A DNA stretch of 64,000 nt from Chaunax sp. Z400 (lineage: Eukaryota > Chordata > Actinopteri > Lophiiformes > Chaunacidae), in assembly GCA_037577475.1 (NCBI GenBank), contig CM075206.1, positions 11,823,401 to 11,887,400 of the forward strand, written 5' to 3'. The stretch's first letter is position 1, and each line of letters begins with the position of its first letter. Position numbers and translations under genes: made by a program. Under the pieces are notes generated by a model. That model ran no database searches. It had not been told where the DNA came from and saw only the letters and a list, made by a program, of their open reading frames with translations. Positions 35,831 through 51,599 of the stretch are shown one piece after another.

Positions 35831-38800
35831 GGTCGTCTTTTTTTGTTTTTCTAAGGTTACTTGAAGGTTTGTATCGATTCATGATAAAGACTAGAATTAA
35901 TTCAGGTATCATTAAATTAGGCTGATAGTTTTGATCATGAAAGTTCATTTGGACGTTGGAAATAATAGATTTAGATCTTATGCATCATTTATAAAATGAT
36001 ACATAAAATTATCTTATTTTTTTCTGAATAGTTATTTGAGCCAAGTTGTCTATTTTAATTTTTCATGCATTTTCCGTGAATGTTTACTCCACTGTAATCT
36101 AAATACTGGTGCTGAGCAGACTCCTGAGGCTTAGCTCCTTCGATAAAAGGCACATCGGCATTTGATACTCATGTAATGCAGGAGAGATTTTGGCCCTTTT
36201 ACTCTGTCCTCCATAACTGTGCATGCTGCTATAGACCTGTCCTGAAACACCCCACTCTCCACCATCCATCTGTAAGAGCAGCTTCGGCCAAGCTTTTATC
36301 CTGTGCTGCCACAGCACTTAGATTAGGTGAAAACAAGCGTGCAGAGCAGTCCAGTTATGGGGGATGGAGTTAAGTTGAATCCTGTGAGACTGACCAGTCT
36401 ACACTGTGGGGCCAAGTAAGGTAATGTAATCATGTAATCATGATTTAGTTTAAATACTTTATTGCACAGAAATTGCATCTCACAGTTAGAAAACCTGGAT
36501 AACGTTGCCTGTATTCCCTGGAAAGCATAAATAGGCTTTAGATTCATTAAATATGGGACCATATAATAATTATCAACATGCTACAAGTGATTTTGTACAA
36601 CCGAAACATGTAAGGTCAACATTGTCTTCAATTTAGTGATCTGGTAACATCAAGTGAAACAATATAACTGCTTCCCAGTCTTATCACACCATCAGAAAAA
36701 GATGAACATTCGCAGAGTGAAGTATTCTGAATATTAGCTACTCTAGTTGCAAACTGAGCTACATGCTAAATTTCTTGTAAATATTTTTTATAATGACTTT
36801 TTGCTTTCTGCTATAAAAACAGTGATGCAACTCAAATTGCACCCTTTAATCTCTTTCATCATTCCTAGTAATGCTCAAAATCGCGCTTCAGTATTAGAAC
36901 AATTTTCAATCTGATCATGGCCAAAGGCTGATTTTACACAGTATATATAGTGTAGTGTATATCTACAGGGGTGCCTAAGGCGTTCTGCAACGTGACTCGC
37001 AGAGATGCCCTCTCCGGTTGTTGTTCAAAACCTCATCTCCGCAGCATTATTCTCGCTTGATTTTCTAGGATCAATACTGTACCCAACATAATAAGGCAAA
37101 GGCTGCAAAAATAAACATACTGTATCTTGCCATTAATCATCAGCTGCTCCTGCTGGAGGTGTTGCTGGCAGGTTTAAGCTGGGCAATGGCGTAGGCAGGA
37201 TAAATCCTGAGGGTTACATTGTCATATGCTACTGTGGAGCACAGCTGACAGCATCGGCACAGACAAAGTCAGAAAATGCATTTCCCTCATAAACACTTGT
37301 GTTAGGCTTGATTTCCAGGGTTCTACTAAATCGGTTAGAATAGATGGAAACAATTTGCAGCCCAGCCACACTTATATCTCACAGTTACTCTCTTACTGCC
37401 CACACTAAACAAAACACATTAAAAGCACACTTTAGTGCAAACATGCAGCAGGCAGGGTGTTACGGCCTTAGTGCTGCATGTGTTTTTGTTGTGTTGTTCG
37501 CCCCCGTAGGTTACACCTCCTCTCCTCGCCATCTGTTATGGAGAGTACCTGGAGCTGAAATCCGTTTGCAATCAGGCCGTGGCCTTTAAAAGCCCTGATT
37601 GCCAGTGGTGTGGTGCCAGTGGGCCAGTTGGCAGCGTCTGCGCTGTGTGTACTTACTCTGGTGACTGTTGCTTTCTTCTCGGAAGAAAGGTTGTTAGACT
37701 TATTTATTGTTTGGGGTTTAACTTAAGGAGTCATTTTCTGTTTTTTTTCTGTTGATTTTAAGCTTAATGTGTCGCTCCCCTCATCTCCTGGACCCATCGG
37801 GTACAGTCTGTAACACTGGGACACACTTGAGCTTTAATGCTGTGTTCCGACGCTACATCCTGTGTGCAGGTGTGTGGGATTTCAAACAGAGTGCCATATA
37901 AGGCTGTTGCGTCAAACTCCATTGAAATTCCAGACACAGGTCTGAGTTTGACAACTATGCACACATAAATCTTCCATGAGGCAGATAGGAGGAAAACACA
38001 CAAAAGTTGGCTAAGAAACCTATAAATGGCACAGACTGCACAACTGTATATGAGCAGTGATGGACATATGAACACAAAGACAGACTCAAAAATCACACAT
38101 TACACATATTGATGAGATAAAGGTTTATTTATAGTGCCTGGGCTTCATTTCCAGTTTTTTGACACTAGATAAATAAATCTACACAACATCACAGCTATCT
38201 AGTGGTTAACGATCTCACTCCTTCTAAAGGTTGAAGCAGAGGTAGGCATTTCTACCGCCACAGAACATCTACTGTACCTTGTTGTCATTATATATGTTTA
38301 CGTCTGTGTTTTCCTCTAATATCAGTGTGTTGCAGTGTGCTGTACCTGAGGCAGTTAGGTGAATATAGATTGGTTGGTACCTGTGGGGCCTCCTGCTCTC
38401 CCTCTTCTGGACACATGTACACGGTAGAGGTACCTTCACTTTGACATTCATACTACAAGGTTATACTGCCTGTCAATCAAGTGGATGCACATTGCACACA
38501 GACATAATATCCAACGGGGCGTACAGCAAAACAAACTAATGAATAATGTAATATCGCTGGTCTTCTGCTGACACGAGTCAGCAAGGAGGTTGCAGTGGAT
38601 ACAGGCCATTACAGCACCAGGGAGATGCTACGAACTGCTACCAGTTGCTTTATATAACACCTGCATGAGTGCATACATTATGAAAGAGCTGCAGCCAGGT
38701 GAAAGGTAGATCTGGAGGACCATGGCTGCATTGCAACAGGCTGACGATTTTTGAAAATAGAAGAAGAAAGAGGCAGTCATAGCATTTTTTAAATTAATTT

Positions 38801-41800
38801 TAAATTATTTTTTTTAACTAATTACCACTGCATGTAGGTATATGCCCCTGTGCCTCTGTTTACAGTCAATAATGTCAATAAGGAGATAACATTTCACTAT
38901 ACAATGGATGCAGTTTACAGTATAGTAACACATTGAGGGAAAACACCATTCTCATTATATCCACCCCTGAATCTGAATATATTCACCTCTTAACAATTTA
39001 GATGTCAACTTTGGAAATTGCTTTGGTGCTTAAAGGCTATTTCAGATCCATTTAAAGTGTTTACTGCAATTTTGAGCCTCAATATTTGGCCCATCTTTGT
39101 GTCGAAACTGAATCTAATTTGTGACATTTACGAAAAGGTCTTTCATTATTACCCATTGATCACAATCATATTTTGTATGCCAGTGTGTATGTGTATGTGT
39201 GTGTTTGTATGCAGCATCAGTGCAAACACAGGCAAGGGGTGCATGTGCATTTTAATGTGGATGAGACAGTATCAGAAAGCCACCCATCCATTCATGTCTG
39301 TGACCATTTTCATACCTGCCCATATTGTTCTGTGGCTCCTGTGGGCATATTCTTTGAATGCTGCCCCAGATACAGCAGTTTACACAGCATCAAATAAGCT
39401 CTGTACAGCCATATGTCTGAAGCCTCCAGGACATGTTGGTATTTCATTGGTATGACAGGTTTACAGAGCAACTATAGTATTTTTTTTTTGTATACACACA
39501 AAAACCCTAAATAGATAAAGGCACTGACAGACACAAGCACATCCCACACACTCTCCCTCAACTGATTGTTTGGGAGCTTGCAGTGGCAGCAGCAACACAT
39601 TTGTTGACATCATTATCCTTTCACAGATCACAAGATAAGGCCCACCTTGTAAATGTCCCATAAATACGAATCAATCCAGGCAAGATGGGAACTGTATTGA
39701 TTTGTGCTACTGCCTGTCAGATAGTTAGAGATAGGTCATGTGAGGGAGTGCTCGTCAAATCGGAAAGAGGAACTTGGTAGGGCAAAAGGTAAAAGGTAGG
39801 GCCACAAAGTGCTCAAAGAGAAAAGTTATTTTTATGTGACGATTTGGCACGTATAGTCCAATCCTGAGTGATCTGGAGGAGGGTGTCTGAACGCAGGGGT
39901 TCATGAGTCATCAGGACCACTTGCTGGGGCAGGCGGAGCTGGTGTGTTGGCATGCAAGATGAGCAATGTGGAGAATGAGGCAAACGGCACGGTTATGACT
40001 GGGAAGAGGCGCGAGAGTGAAACTCAGATGGTGATGAGATGGATGTGAGAAAGTCAGAGGCTGGAATTAAGAGGGAAGCCTATAGAGTGAAACAGCATGA
40101 ATGTAGACATGGCTCACTGTAGGGAAACGTTAAAAATAAATGAATGAGGGAAGATTCATTCATTCATCTTTTACCTGTGCAGATATGAAAGGGTTGAATA
40201 GAAAGAAGAGAGATATAGGATGGACCAGAAAATCAGCAAGGGGTCTAGAGTTTCACACACATGTCGACTGTATAGCACAATCCCAGCATCCTGGAGGCGT
40301 TCTTACATCAACAACTTTATTTTGGTGTGAATTTTGTAAGCAGTGGCAAAAATGAAAGATGCTGCATTGAGACAATTTGTCTTTTTGCTTCACTGCAAAT
40401 TATCATCAAAAGATACCAATGAAGAAATCTAAAAAAAACAATAAAAAAAACAAGTTGTGTCTCCTATTTATGTATTTTTTCTTTGACTTCAGTTTACAAA
40501 ATGTATATGTTTTGTCTGTTTTATGCTCTGGGGTATGCAGATCTATAAACTGTCTTGTACAATCAGCATGTGAAAAGCAGACTCAAAATTATCATCTTTT
40601 ATGAATTGAAATTTCAAGACATTAACATTTAATTGGACTTATCTCTAATTTGCTGTCTTATAATCCCTAAACACTGTTGAACTCCCAGTGTCTCAAACTC
40701 AATCTGGACTCATTGCATTCAGTAACACAGTTCGACATGCCTTCGGTGAAATCTTCACTTTGGCATATTGTGACTGTGACATCACTATGGAAACCAATGT
40801 TGGGGTTCAAGTCTAGAGAGACTCAAGAATACTCAATCAATAAGGCAAACAAAGCAACAAAAAGCAACAACTGCAATGTAAGATCAACACCAAGTCTTAA
40901 TGTCAACTGGTACCAGACTTTGTCTAGTACTGCATCAAATATTTTGTTCATAAAAGATTTCCTCTCTAATTACTGCTCACAGCTTTACAAAGAAAAATGC
41001 ATTACGACTTGGCTGCTCATTTTCACAAATGTAGTTCCTGTAACAACTACAAACAAATGGTGTGCAATTAACTGTGAAGATAAAGGCTGCATTTAAAAAA
41101 ATACATTGTGTAAAATGATTTGTCTCCCAGCTGACTCAAAGCCTTTTGGTTTTGCTTGGAAAGCATTGCTCGTCATGGAGACACTAAAGCAAAACTCCAT
41201 TTTATTAGATAAAAGGTCACAATTACGCCGACAGAGGGCTCTCAGAAATCAGATATAGCACTGGATGACGTATTTCAATAGAGAAAGAAAGCAAAAGGTG
41301 CAAAATGCTTCATTTCTTTTATACTTTCAGCACCTTTGGGACAGCAGCCAAGCTCTCTTTGACCTGTAGTTATCCAGCAGGGAACTGTGGCTATAATGAG
41401 GAAATTTTCTCACTTGTTACCTTAATTTATTCCTATTTGGATTAGAAGGGCAGATAGCTAAAGTTCAAAGAATTTTTTTTCTCTTCTAAATAACACAGCC
41501 ACATTAGCAAAACCACAAACAGCTAATAGCGTTTGGTCAAGTAATAAAAGCTGCCAATCACCTTTGGCCTGCCTGATGAAAGCTGCCAATCCCATGAGGT
41601 CTACGGTGTGAGAGAAGTTAAATGATGGGAAAGGGAAGGAGGCAAAGGGGAGGCACAGAGATAGAGAGAGAAGAGTAAAGAAAGGATACGTCATTGAAAA
41701 CTTTTATGAAAAACAAGCTACCATTCAAAAAAATATATAAAAATTGTCTTAATTTACACTATGTTGATTCGAAAAGGCAAAGTAGGGCTTTAGCTTCAGT

Positions 41801-42371
41801 AATGGCCACAGTAGAATGTTATTAATTACTGCTTCTGGTTCTCCATCACTATCACTCTAATTACTGTGGGACTGAAATGCATAACCCGTAACTGAGACTT
41901 GTGTTTTCATCTTACTTTAAACCTCAGATGACTGTTTGAGATCCGGGTTCATCACACTACCCATTGTGTTATGAACAATGACACAGTTAATTGATATATG
42001 TCTATTGTAGTACAACTTTGCTTAGATACCTATATCCAATTATAAACGGCTTTCACTTATCCTGGACATTTTTTAAAAAAAAGGAAAAAAATAAGATAAA
42101 AGTTGCAAATGCTTGTTCTGGAAAGGTCTTTCTGTGCTTTTAGGTCAACCATGACAACCAATATCCAGACACATTATGTTTGTGTGTCAGTGCATCTGTG
42201 TGTGCATTCCTGCTTTTGCCAAAGTCAGTGTTTGGCCACAAATTCAATGAAGTTTGGAATAAATGAAGATTTGGAGGTATGATGATCGAGAAATATATAC
42301 GAGTGCATGTCAGTCCCTTTCAGCCAAGTCAAAGCCAAAGCAACAACACGCTCAGACAGAGAGAGGAGCAG
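35831..42371. other. noncoding stretch
   Basis: A long AT-rich region without genes. A short word at 36979-36996 matches the interior of the 839-1292 element. Open frames of up to 145 codons (39018-39455, 40677-41096) lack domains, splice support or biased codon use. No other feature is recognised. Confidence 0.55.
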
Positions 42372-42503
42372 CAGGCGGCCCTTATGGGCAGCAAAATGGT
42401 CTATAGTATCTTGCGAAAGGATGCGTCGACATGTAGACTGCAGGGGACGGGGATCAAACTACTAACCTTCCAATAAGTGGACGACTGCTCTACCTCCTGC
42501 CCC
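42372..42503 (-). mobile_element. tRNA-derived SINE, degraded copy
   Basis: Aligns by eye over most of its length with the SINE at 63450-63689. TAGTATCTTGCGAAAGGATG here matches CAGTATCTTGCTCAAGGATA there, and GCTCTACCTCCTGCCCC matches GCTCTACCCCCTGAGCC. The B-box equivalent on the minus strand reads AGTTTGATCC (complement of 42451-42460) instead of GGTTCGATCC, so it is mutated. The LINE-like 3' tail is missing. Confidence 0.75.
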
Positions 42504-44668
42504 AATTTAATTTACTCAATGTGTTTTTGGAAAAGAAGGTTTACCCGTTGTATTCCTTAACTCTTTATAACCATAGTTGCTCTGTTAGTAATTAATTTCC
42601 AAGGTAATTTCATTTGGATAAATTATATGCAAAAAAAATATATGAAAAAGAACAAAATAGTGGCATGTGTTTTAAATGTAATTAAAATAGTCTAGAGAAA
42701 AGTTCAAGTTGTCTTGGCGGGTATGAACTAGAACACGGCCCTTAAATCAGACAGAGTGGCAAAACCTCCTGGAACCCGGCTCTTTCCGACTATTGTGAAA
42801 TTGTGAAACTATCTGTACAATCAATATCACAACAGCTTTTCTATCTTATCTGTGGTTTTAGTGTTTTCGGAGCATTCGACTTGAACTCAATAAGAGCCGT
42901 CTTCCACCGAGTGGGTGTGACGTCAGTGACTTCCACTTACCGCGACGTCTCATGGATACCCTCCAAATCTGGCAGCAATAAAAAGACTCATTTCGAGTAA
43001 CCCCGACCACTGAATATACACACAGACACACAAAAACAGGTCTCAAAAAGCACTTTCTGGGTTGAAACAGCAATTTTCTACACTAAGCATCTCTCCCTCT
43101 GTTCTGCTGCTCAGTGTCCTCTCCTAAGTACAAGTTTCACGTGTTCTGTCGACCATACAAACACCTACTCCACATTTTGCATGGCCTTTCATTACACCCC
43201 TCCACACCCCCTTTTACTCGCGACATGTCTCCCTCTTTCCTCCTCTGTTTTTCCCCCGTCTCTCTCAGTCTATCACTTAAGACTGAAAGCTTCATCCCCG
43301 TCTGGTCTATTCCTCACCCTTTTTCTCCCACAGGGCTCACACTGTGGTGATCCTTCCCCGCTGGCTTCACTGTCAAAGCTTACATTTTATTATTGGACTG
43401 CTGGCAGAAGCTATTCATTAAGCGTGGCTGCACTCCTCGGCATTCATGCTGGGACCTGCTCAACAGTATGCAGTGGACCTTTGACAGGTTTTATTAAATT
43501 CATAATGGACTCTTCTGTTGCTCAATCATTAATATCTCATTTCATAATACACATATGATTCCTGTTGCCGCTACTACTCAAACCTAATACAAGTGGTCTT
43601 GTATAAGAAACTAAAGTGCTTCAATCATGGATGAATGGTATGCAAAAAAAAAATAAAAAATTGTTGTGATTATTTTGACAGATATTGTGTGATTCATATT
43701 AGAGGCATGATTTTAGTGGGAATGGGTATTTCTGCATAATTTTCTACAGGAAAAATATAAAATTATGATGATGATGTGATTTTTCTGGGTTCTGTGACAA
43801 TCATGCATGTTCCCTAAAATATGGAGAACGATTTGGGACATGTATGTGACACATTTTATACACACAGTATACACACACACACACCAAAGAGCATTTTTAA
43901 CGGCTCGACATCTGATACTAAAGCACTTACACACACTTACACACTTATACACACGTCAATTCAATAAAGCAAATGACGCTATATTATTGAAATCGCATTG
44001 CAGGTTGTTATACATTATTTTTACTTGATGCTTAATAACTATTTTATAAATGTGACATCATGACTTTCTATTGAAAATGTATAAAAGGGTCCTGTCAACA
44101 TGTTCTTGCAGTTTTTCTGTCAATTTAAATGTTTATGATGAAACCATACGTATGTACAGCTACTACTAATACTGCCAAATCAGCGTATTCTGCACGATTA
44201 AGTTCATATAACAGGAGCCTGGGGTGAATTAGGTTGTGTCTTTCAATCCTCAGGCAGGAAAGAATCCTGTGTAATTTCTGTGGTGTGTTACCTCCCAAAG
44301 GCTTCACATCAGTCGTCATTGCAAAAGGAACCCGAGGCATTAAAGCACGCAGGGAAAAGATCAGTGTCAGAGTCCTAAGCAGCACAGTGCCTGGTGCTTC
44401 TGGAGGGATAAATCATTATTATCCAATGAGAGCCGTGTGACAAGTTGTTTCAAGTTTTACAGTTAGAAACACAGAGTGAAAAACTTCAGATTCTCCTAAA
44501 GAGCTGGTGATTATGTCACAGTTAAGACCCAAGTGTGTTCAACCATGTCTTTCTCCTTTGCTCTCCTGTTTCCTCTCTGCTGTCTCATCTTCAACCCCAG
44601 GGCTTAGAAAAGCTGGCAAAACCGATTTAGTCAAGCACAAATGAGCGAAAAAAGCGGCGCTAAGATTC
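42504..44668. other. noncoding stretch
   Basis: AT-rich, with a perfect CRE palindrome at 42918-42925 in a CpG-bearing patch (42900-42950), pyrimidine-rich DNA at 43190-43340 and CA-rich words at 43860-43950. No gene is supported. Confidence 0.5.
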
Positions 44669-44735
44669 AATCATCTATCCATCCATTCATCCATCCATCT
44701 TCCTTTTATTCATCCCAGCTTATACAGCATGTGTG
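44669..44735. repeat. (ATCC)n patch, possible SINE tail
   Basis: ATCTATCCATCCATTCATCC, ATCCATCTTCC and then TATTCATCCCAGCTTATACAG. The tetranucleotide run next to 'cagcttata' resembles the reversed tail of fish SINE/LINE elements, but too little remains to assign it. Confidence 0.35.
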
Positions 44736-44859
44736 GATGTACAGCACACGCCTACACATACTGTACATAACAGCATGTGCCGTCTTGAAGCTAAACATTT
44801 GCTCAAATTAGCATTTCACTCAGCAGATGCTCCGCACTGACTGACTGTACACACATGCA

Positions 44860-44861
<2 letters not shown>

Positions 44862-44894
<33 letters not shown>
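44862..44894 (+). repeat. (CA)n microsatellite
   Basis: About 16 uninterrupted CA units. Confidence 0.95.
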
Positions 44895-47469
<2,575 letters not shown>

Positions 47470-47536
47470 TGCCCATAAGATGTTCGGGGAAAGCAAAAAG
47501 TACATCCCTTCCCTCCCTGCCTTTTTCTATATCCGT

Positions 47537-48100
47537 CATTTTATTTATTCAAACCTTTATTTAAACAGGTAGTCTGATTGATCTCTCTTTTTCAAGAGAC
47601 ACAAAACACACACATGTACACAATTCATAATTTGAAGAGAACAAGCATAGGTGTGGCTGCAATTTTACAAGAATTACCTTTTAAATTGTTTAAATGTAAT
47701 AATACATGTTTGAAGCTCATTCCATTTGTATGCAGCGTTGTACTATATTTAAAACCTAATTCTGCCATGTTCGGTTTGAACAGGAGGTACGACTAATGTT
47801 GACCTGACACTGTGGATACTGCATTTAAAGTCAACCAGAGAGTAGAGGCAACTCAGTAGTTTTTGCTTATTAAACAGGACCATCCCACCTTAGGGTGTTT
47901 ATTAAAAGAGGACCATCCCACCTCAGGGTGTTTATTATAAGAGGACCATCCCACCTTAGGGTGTTTATTAAAGACTAGCATAAGAAATACATAATTTGTT
48001 TCTATACAAGAACCAGTTTTGGCCTTCAATTTGCTCTTTAGTTGTTCCACATGGGTAAGTCTAGTATCCAGACTTATTATATCAAACGTAGCTTGCAAGC
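47537..48100 (-). mobile_element. possible LINE 3' relic
   Basis: TTTATTTATTCAAACCTTTATTTAAACAGGTA followed by 'tgattgatctctctttttcaagagacac' resembles the reversed 3' end of a LINE family common in fish ('tttatttaaccaggcaagtcccattgagatcaaaatctctttttcaagagagacc'). Farther right, 'ccatgttcggtttgaacaggaggtacgactaatgttgacctgacact' also resembles that family. No reverse-transcriptase motif survives. The internal 33-bp triplicate is listed separately. Confidence 0.45.
47876..47973. repeat. 33-bp minisatellite, 3 units
   Basis: Three nearly identical units start at 47876, 47909 and 47942; each holds AGGACCATCCCACCTTAGGG then TGTTTATTAAAAG. Unit 2 differs by a T-to-C change and a small change at its end. 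Because 33 is a multiple of 3, the minus frame stays open through all three (KHPKVGWS...), but the flanks show no gene. Confidence 0.95.
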
Positions 48101-49838
48101 TTCACTCACACAAGCACAATTAGCTTTGCAGATAGATGAAAAAAGTCATATTAAATCAATGATGAGCATGTGTCTTTGTACCTGTTACCTATAATTAATG
48201 AACAATACAATACCATGAACAAACCCACTCCTGTTGTTGCTTTAATGGCCTGCTCTTTATTGTTTGAGCTGTATTCATCCTACGTCCATTGATTAACATA
48301 ATCACCTGCTGCTTCAGTCACTGTGTGTTAGATGTAATGCTTGTACTAATTGGAAAAATGATTAATATGTTGTGAAAGAAAGATAACGTAACAATTCAGT
48401 AAAAGGAAAAGAAGACAGATAATTCAATCTATATGTGCAGTCTTTAAGTGCTACTAGCTTTCCATTAAACTACATGTACATGTACAGAAGAAAGTAAGTA
48501 GTAGTACAAACTGATGAATTTTTGTTTTTCATACCCGAATATGCATTTCTGCCTCAAACTTAATTTCAAACTTCAATGTAATGTGACCCCCATTCAAAAC
48601 AGGCATGAAAAACATCTAAAGTTTCTCCTTTTTATTTCTCTCCATGCCATGCATTCTCTCACTCTCACTATATTGCAAGTGTGCCATTTATCAGCTAACC
48701 TCTCTGCCTCTCTGTCAAACGTTTCTTTCCAAATTTGACACGTCTTTCACATTCAGCCCATTTGCCTGTCTGAGTTGAGAACCTTTTGGCCTTTTGCAGA
48801 CTAGTCTCTGTAGGTTCGAAGCTGCTCTTCCAGACAGTTGAACTCTGGACTGTGACGCTGCAGCATTGGCTGGACTTGGGTCAAATGGGTCATTTCAACA
48901 CTCGCCTTGGCCAATTAAATATTCTGTTGGTGGGTAGATAATAGGGCTGTGCGCACACACACACACACACAAAATGTTTGCAGACTCTTATTGGAAATTC
49001 ATAGCATATGCACACTAATGGCCGAGCACAAATGGGGTTATGTCCAGTTTTCATTATAATTGTGATTAATTCTTAATCATACAGCTTTTGATCTTCATTT
49101 TCATGCAGGTTTTGAACGAGTGTGGACTGAGTGTGCATATATGTAAATGTGCATTGAGTGTGGGTGAAAGGGAGTGAAAAGGAGGCACCACATCACACAT
49201 TATCCTGATTGTTGAAGCATGCAGCCAGGCCCTAGAGGTACAATACAGAGCTGTACTATTGATCTTCATTCACAACCTCCTGACTACTTGGTTCACCTGC
49301 ATCTCCCTACACAAAGAGAGATTAAATGGAAAGCAGAAAAATGTAACTATCAATGATCTTAAGCCATTATCCCTCCACACTCACATCTGTGTAACAACAA
49401 CAAAGTCTGATCCTTTCCATTAATACGGCTCTTCTACTCTGTGTTCTGTTTTCCTACATATTTCTACATATATACATAACAGTGGGACACATGTCCTTGA
49501 ATTCACTGCAGTCAAATACATAATATACCATCCATATTTATGTTCTATTAATTTATTTCTATTTGTTCAAGGCACAACAACCAGTACTTGATAATGAATC
49601 TGTGGCCTATCACATTGTTAATATTATGTGTGTCACTTTCTAAAATCACTTGATCAGGATTATGGCTCATAAAGTTCAACAGTATTGATTAACTATTTGA
49701 TCCTAAACATGTTAGGACACCGTAAAACCTAAATGTGAAAAACAGAATGTGATGATTTGCTCTTCCTTTTTGACATGTATTCAATTGAAAAACGTACAGA
49801 GCAGAGACAAAATGTTTAATGTACTTAGCTTCATTTTT
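48101..49838. other. noncoding stretch
   Basis: AT-rich and gene-free. Positions 48800-48930 have balanced composition with GCCAATTAAATATTCTG and could be a conserved element. A short CA run lies at 48954-48971. Confidence 0.5.
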
Positions 49839-50142
49839 ATATATATACATATACATATATATATATACATGTATATACATATATATATTTATATATATAT
49901 ATACATACATATATATATATACATGTATATACATATATATACATATACATATATATACATATACATATATATACATATACATATATATACATATACATAT
50001 ATACATATATATATATACATATATATATACATACATATACACATATATATATATACATATATATATACATACATATACGTATATATATATACGTATATAT
50101 ATATATATACGTATATATATATACGTATATATATATATATAC

Positions 50143-50189
<47 letters not shown>

Positions 50190-50229
50190 TATATATACAT
50201 ATACATATATATACATGTGCACATATATA
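49839..50229. repeat. compound (AT)n/(TACATA)n array
   Basis: About 390 bp built only of alternating purine-pyrimidine words: TATATA, TACATA, TGTATA and, between about 50075 and 50145, five TACGTA hexamers. It opens long Tyr-Ile frames on both strands (up to about 200 codons) that are artefacts of the composition. It can form cruciforms or slipped structures. Confidence 0.97.
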
Positions 50230-51568
50230 GTGACACACAGCAAAGCACAAGTGTCATTGCTGGTGTCACAGAGCGTAGGTGTCATTTACACACCCAGCAC
50301 TGACACTGTTTATGTAACATATAAACTTGCTCCCATCCATGCAACCATGGGAATGTTGGTCTTAAATGGGTCGCATTGTTATCTTGAGGTGGTAGAGAGC
50401 TACTGCTCAGAACGATCATTTTTATGAACTGACTGGCCCCGATCTGCAGACTGGGATCCGTGTGCATTAGTATCGCTATATAACTGCTGACAACTGATGA
50501 ATAATGGTGTGACGATGATGTGAGCATGCTCAGTGGGAGAAAAACCACATGAAGTCTGATCTGACCATTCACACGGCCATCATATCAGCAGAATCAGATT
50601 TGGATCTGGTTCAGGACGACACATGACAATGGCACAAGTCAGAATTGAAAAGAACGGATTCCGTGACGTCACTGACATGAAATAAAGAGATCTGAGTCAC
50701 AAGTGAAAAAAATAAAATCAGATTCAGGCTTCTTTTGCCTGAAGTGTGAACATAGCTGTGTTGTCTTCAGTTCCCAAACGCTTACTGAGTCTCCTTAAAA
50801 GAAAAGGTGATGTAACACAGTGGTAAACGTGGCTCTGTCCAAACATTTGTGGAACAACAGTAAATATCTTGTCTTTGCACTGAATATAGGTCTCACAAAA
50901 AAGGATTTGCTTGTCATTGCGTTCTGTTTTTATTTATTTTGTAAATAAGTGCACCAACTCTCTGAAATCAGGGTTGTCACAAACACAGCTGGAAAGCAAC
51001 AGTAGCACCTTGTGTCGCCAACAGCGTGTGCAGAGTTTACACTGTACAGTATGTGTGTGTAAATGTAATTTCCTTGAGATCTGTTTTTGTGACTCTCAGT
51101 AGGTCACAGAGATAGAACATTTTTTTTAAAAACATATATCTTCAAACACTGTAGTAATGAATAAAACAAGACAGAGCCAGGGTTACTCTGTATAACATCA
51201 TCCGAAACATGATAACTCAGGACTGCTTTATCGACCGGCGTGATTCACTTCCTGTAACAGATCCAACAGCGTGAGGCAAGAGAGTTCAACTCGGAGGGAG
51301 CAAAACCTGCTGACTGAGGTCGTGCAGCTTCATACGCAGTAACAAAGAGGGATGGAGATGGTGTGAAGGTAACAGAGAGGAAGAGACTACAGTGAAGTAG
51401 TGAGTATGAGAGGAGCCTGTGTAACACACATATATTGACACATGCCCGGAGAATGAATACTGTTGTACATCTGGTAAACTGATACCAGGTACGGAAGTTT
51501 ATAATCTGCAGTTCAGTCTGTCAGGTTTCAGTAAGATGCTTCAGCACACATTCATGTTCACTGGTATG

Positions 51569-51599
<31 letters not shown>

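Noticed and set aside
47876..47973. Regularly spaced repeats suggesting a CRISPR-like array
   Set aside because: Units are directly adjacent without unique spacers, in vertebrate DNA; a minisatellite.
49689..50427. Several 120-200-codon Tyr/Ile/Met-rich frames on both strands
   Set aside because: They are readings of the AT/AC array in different registers.
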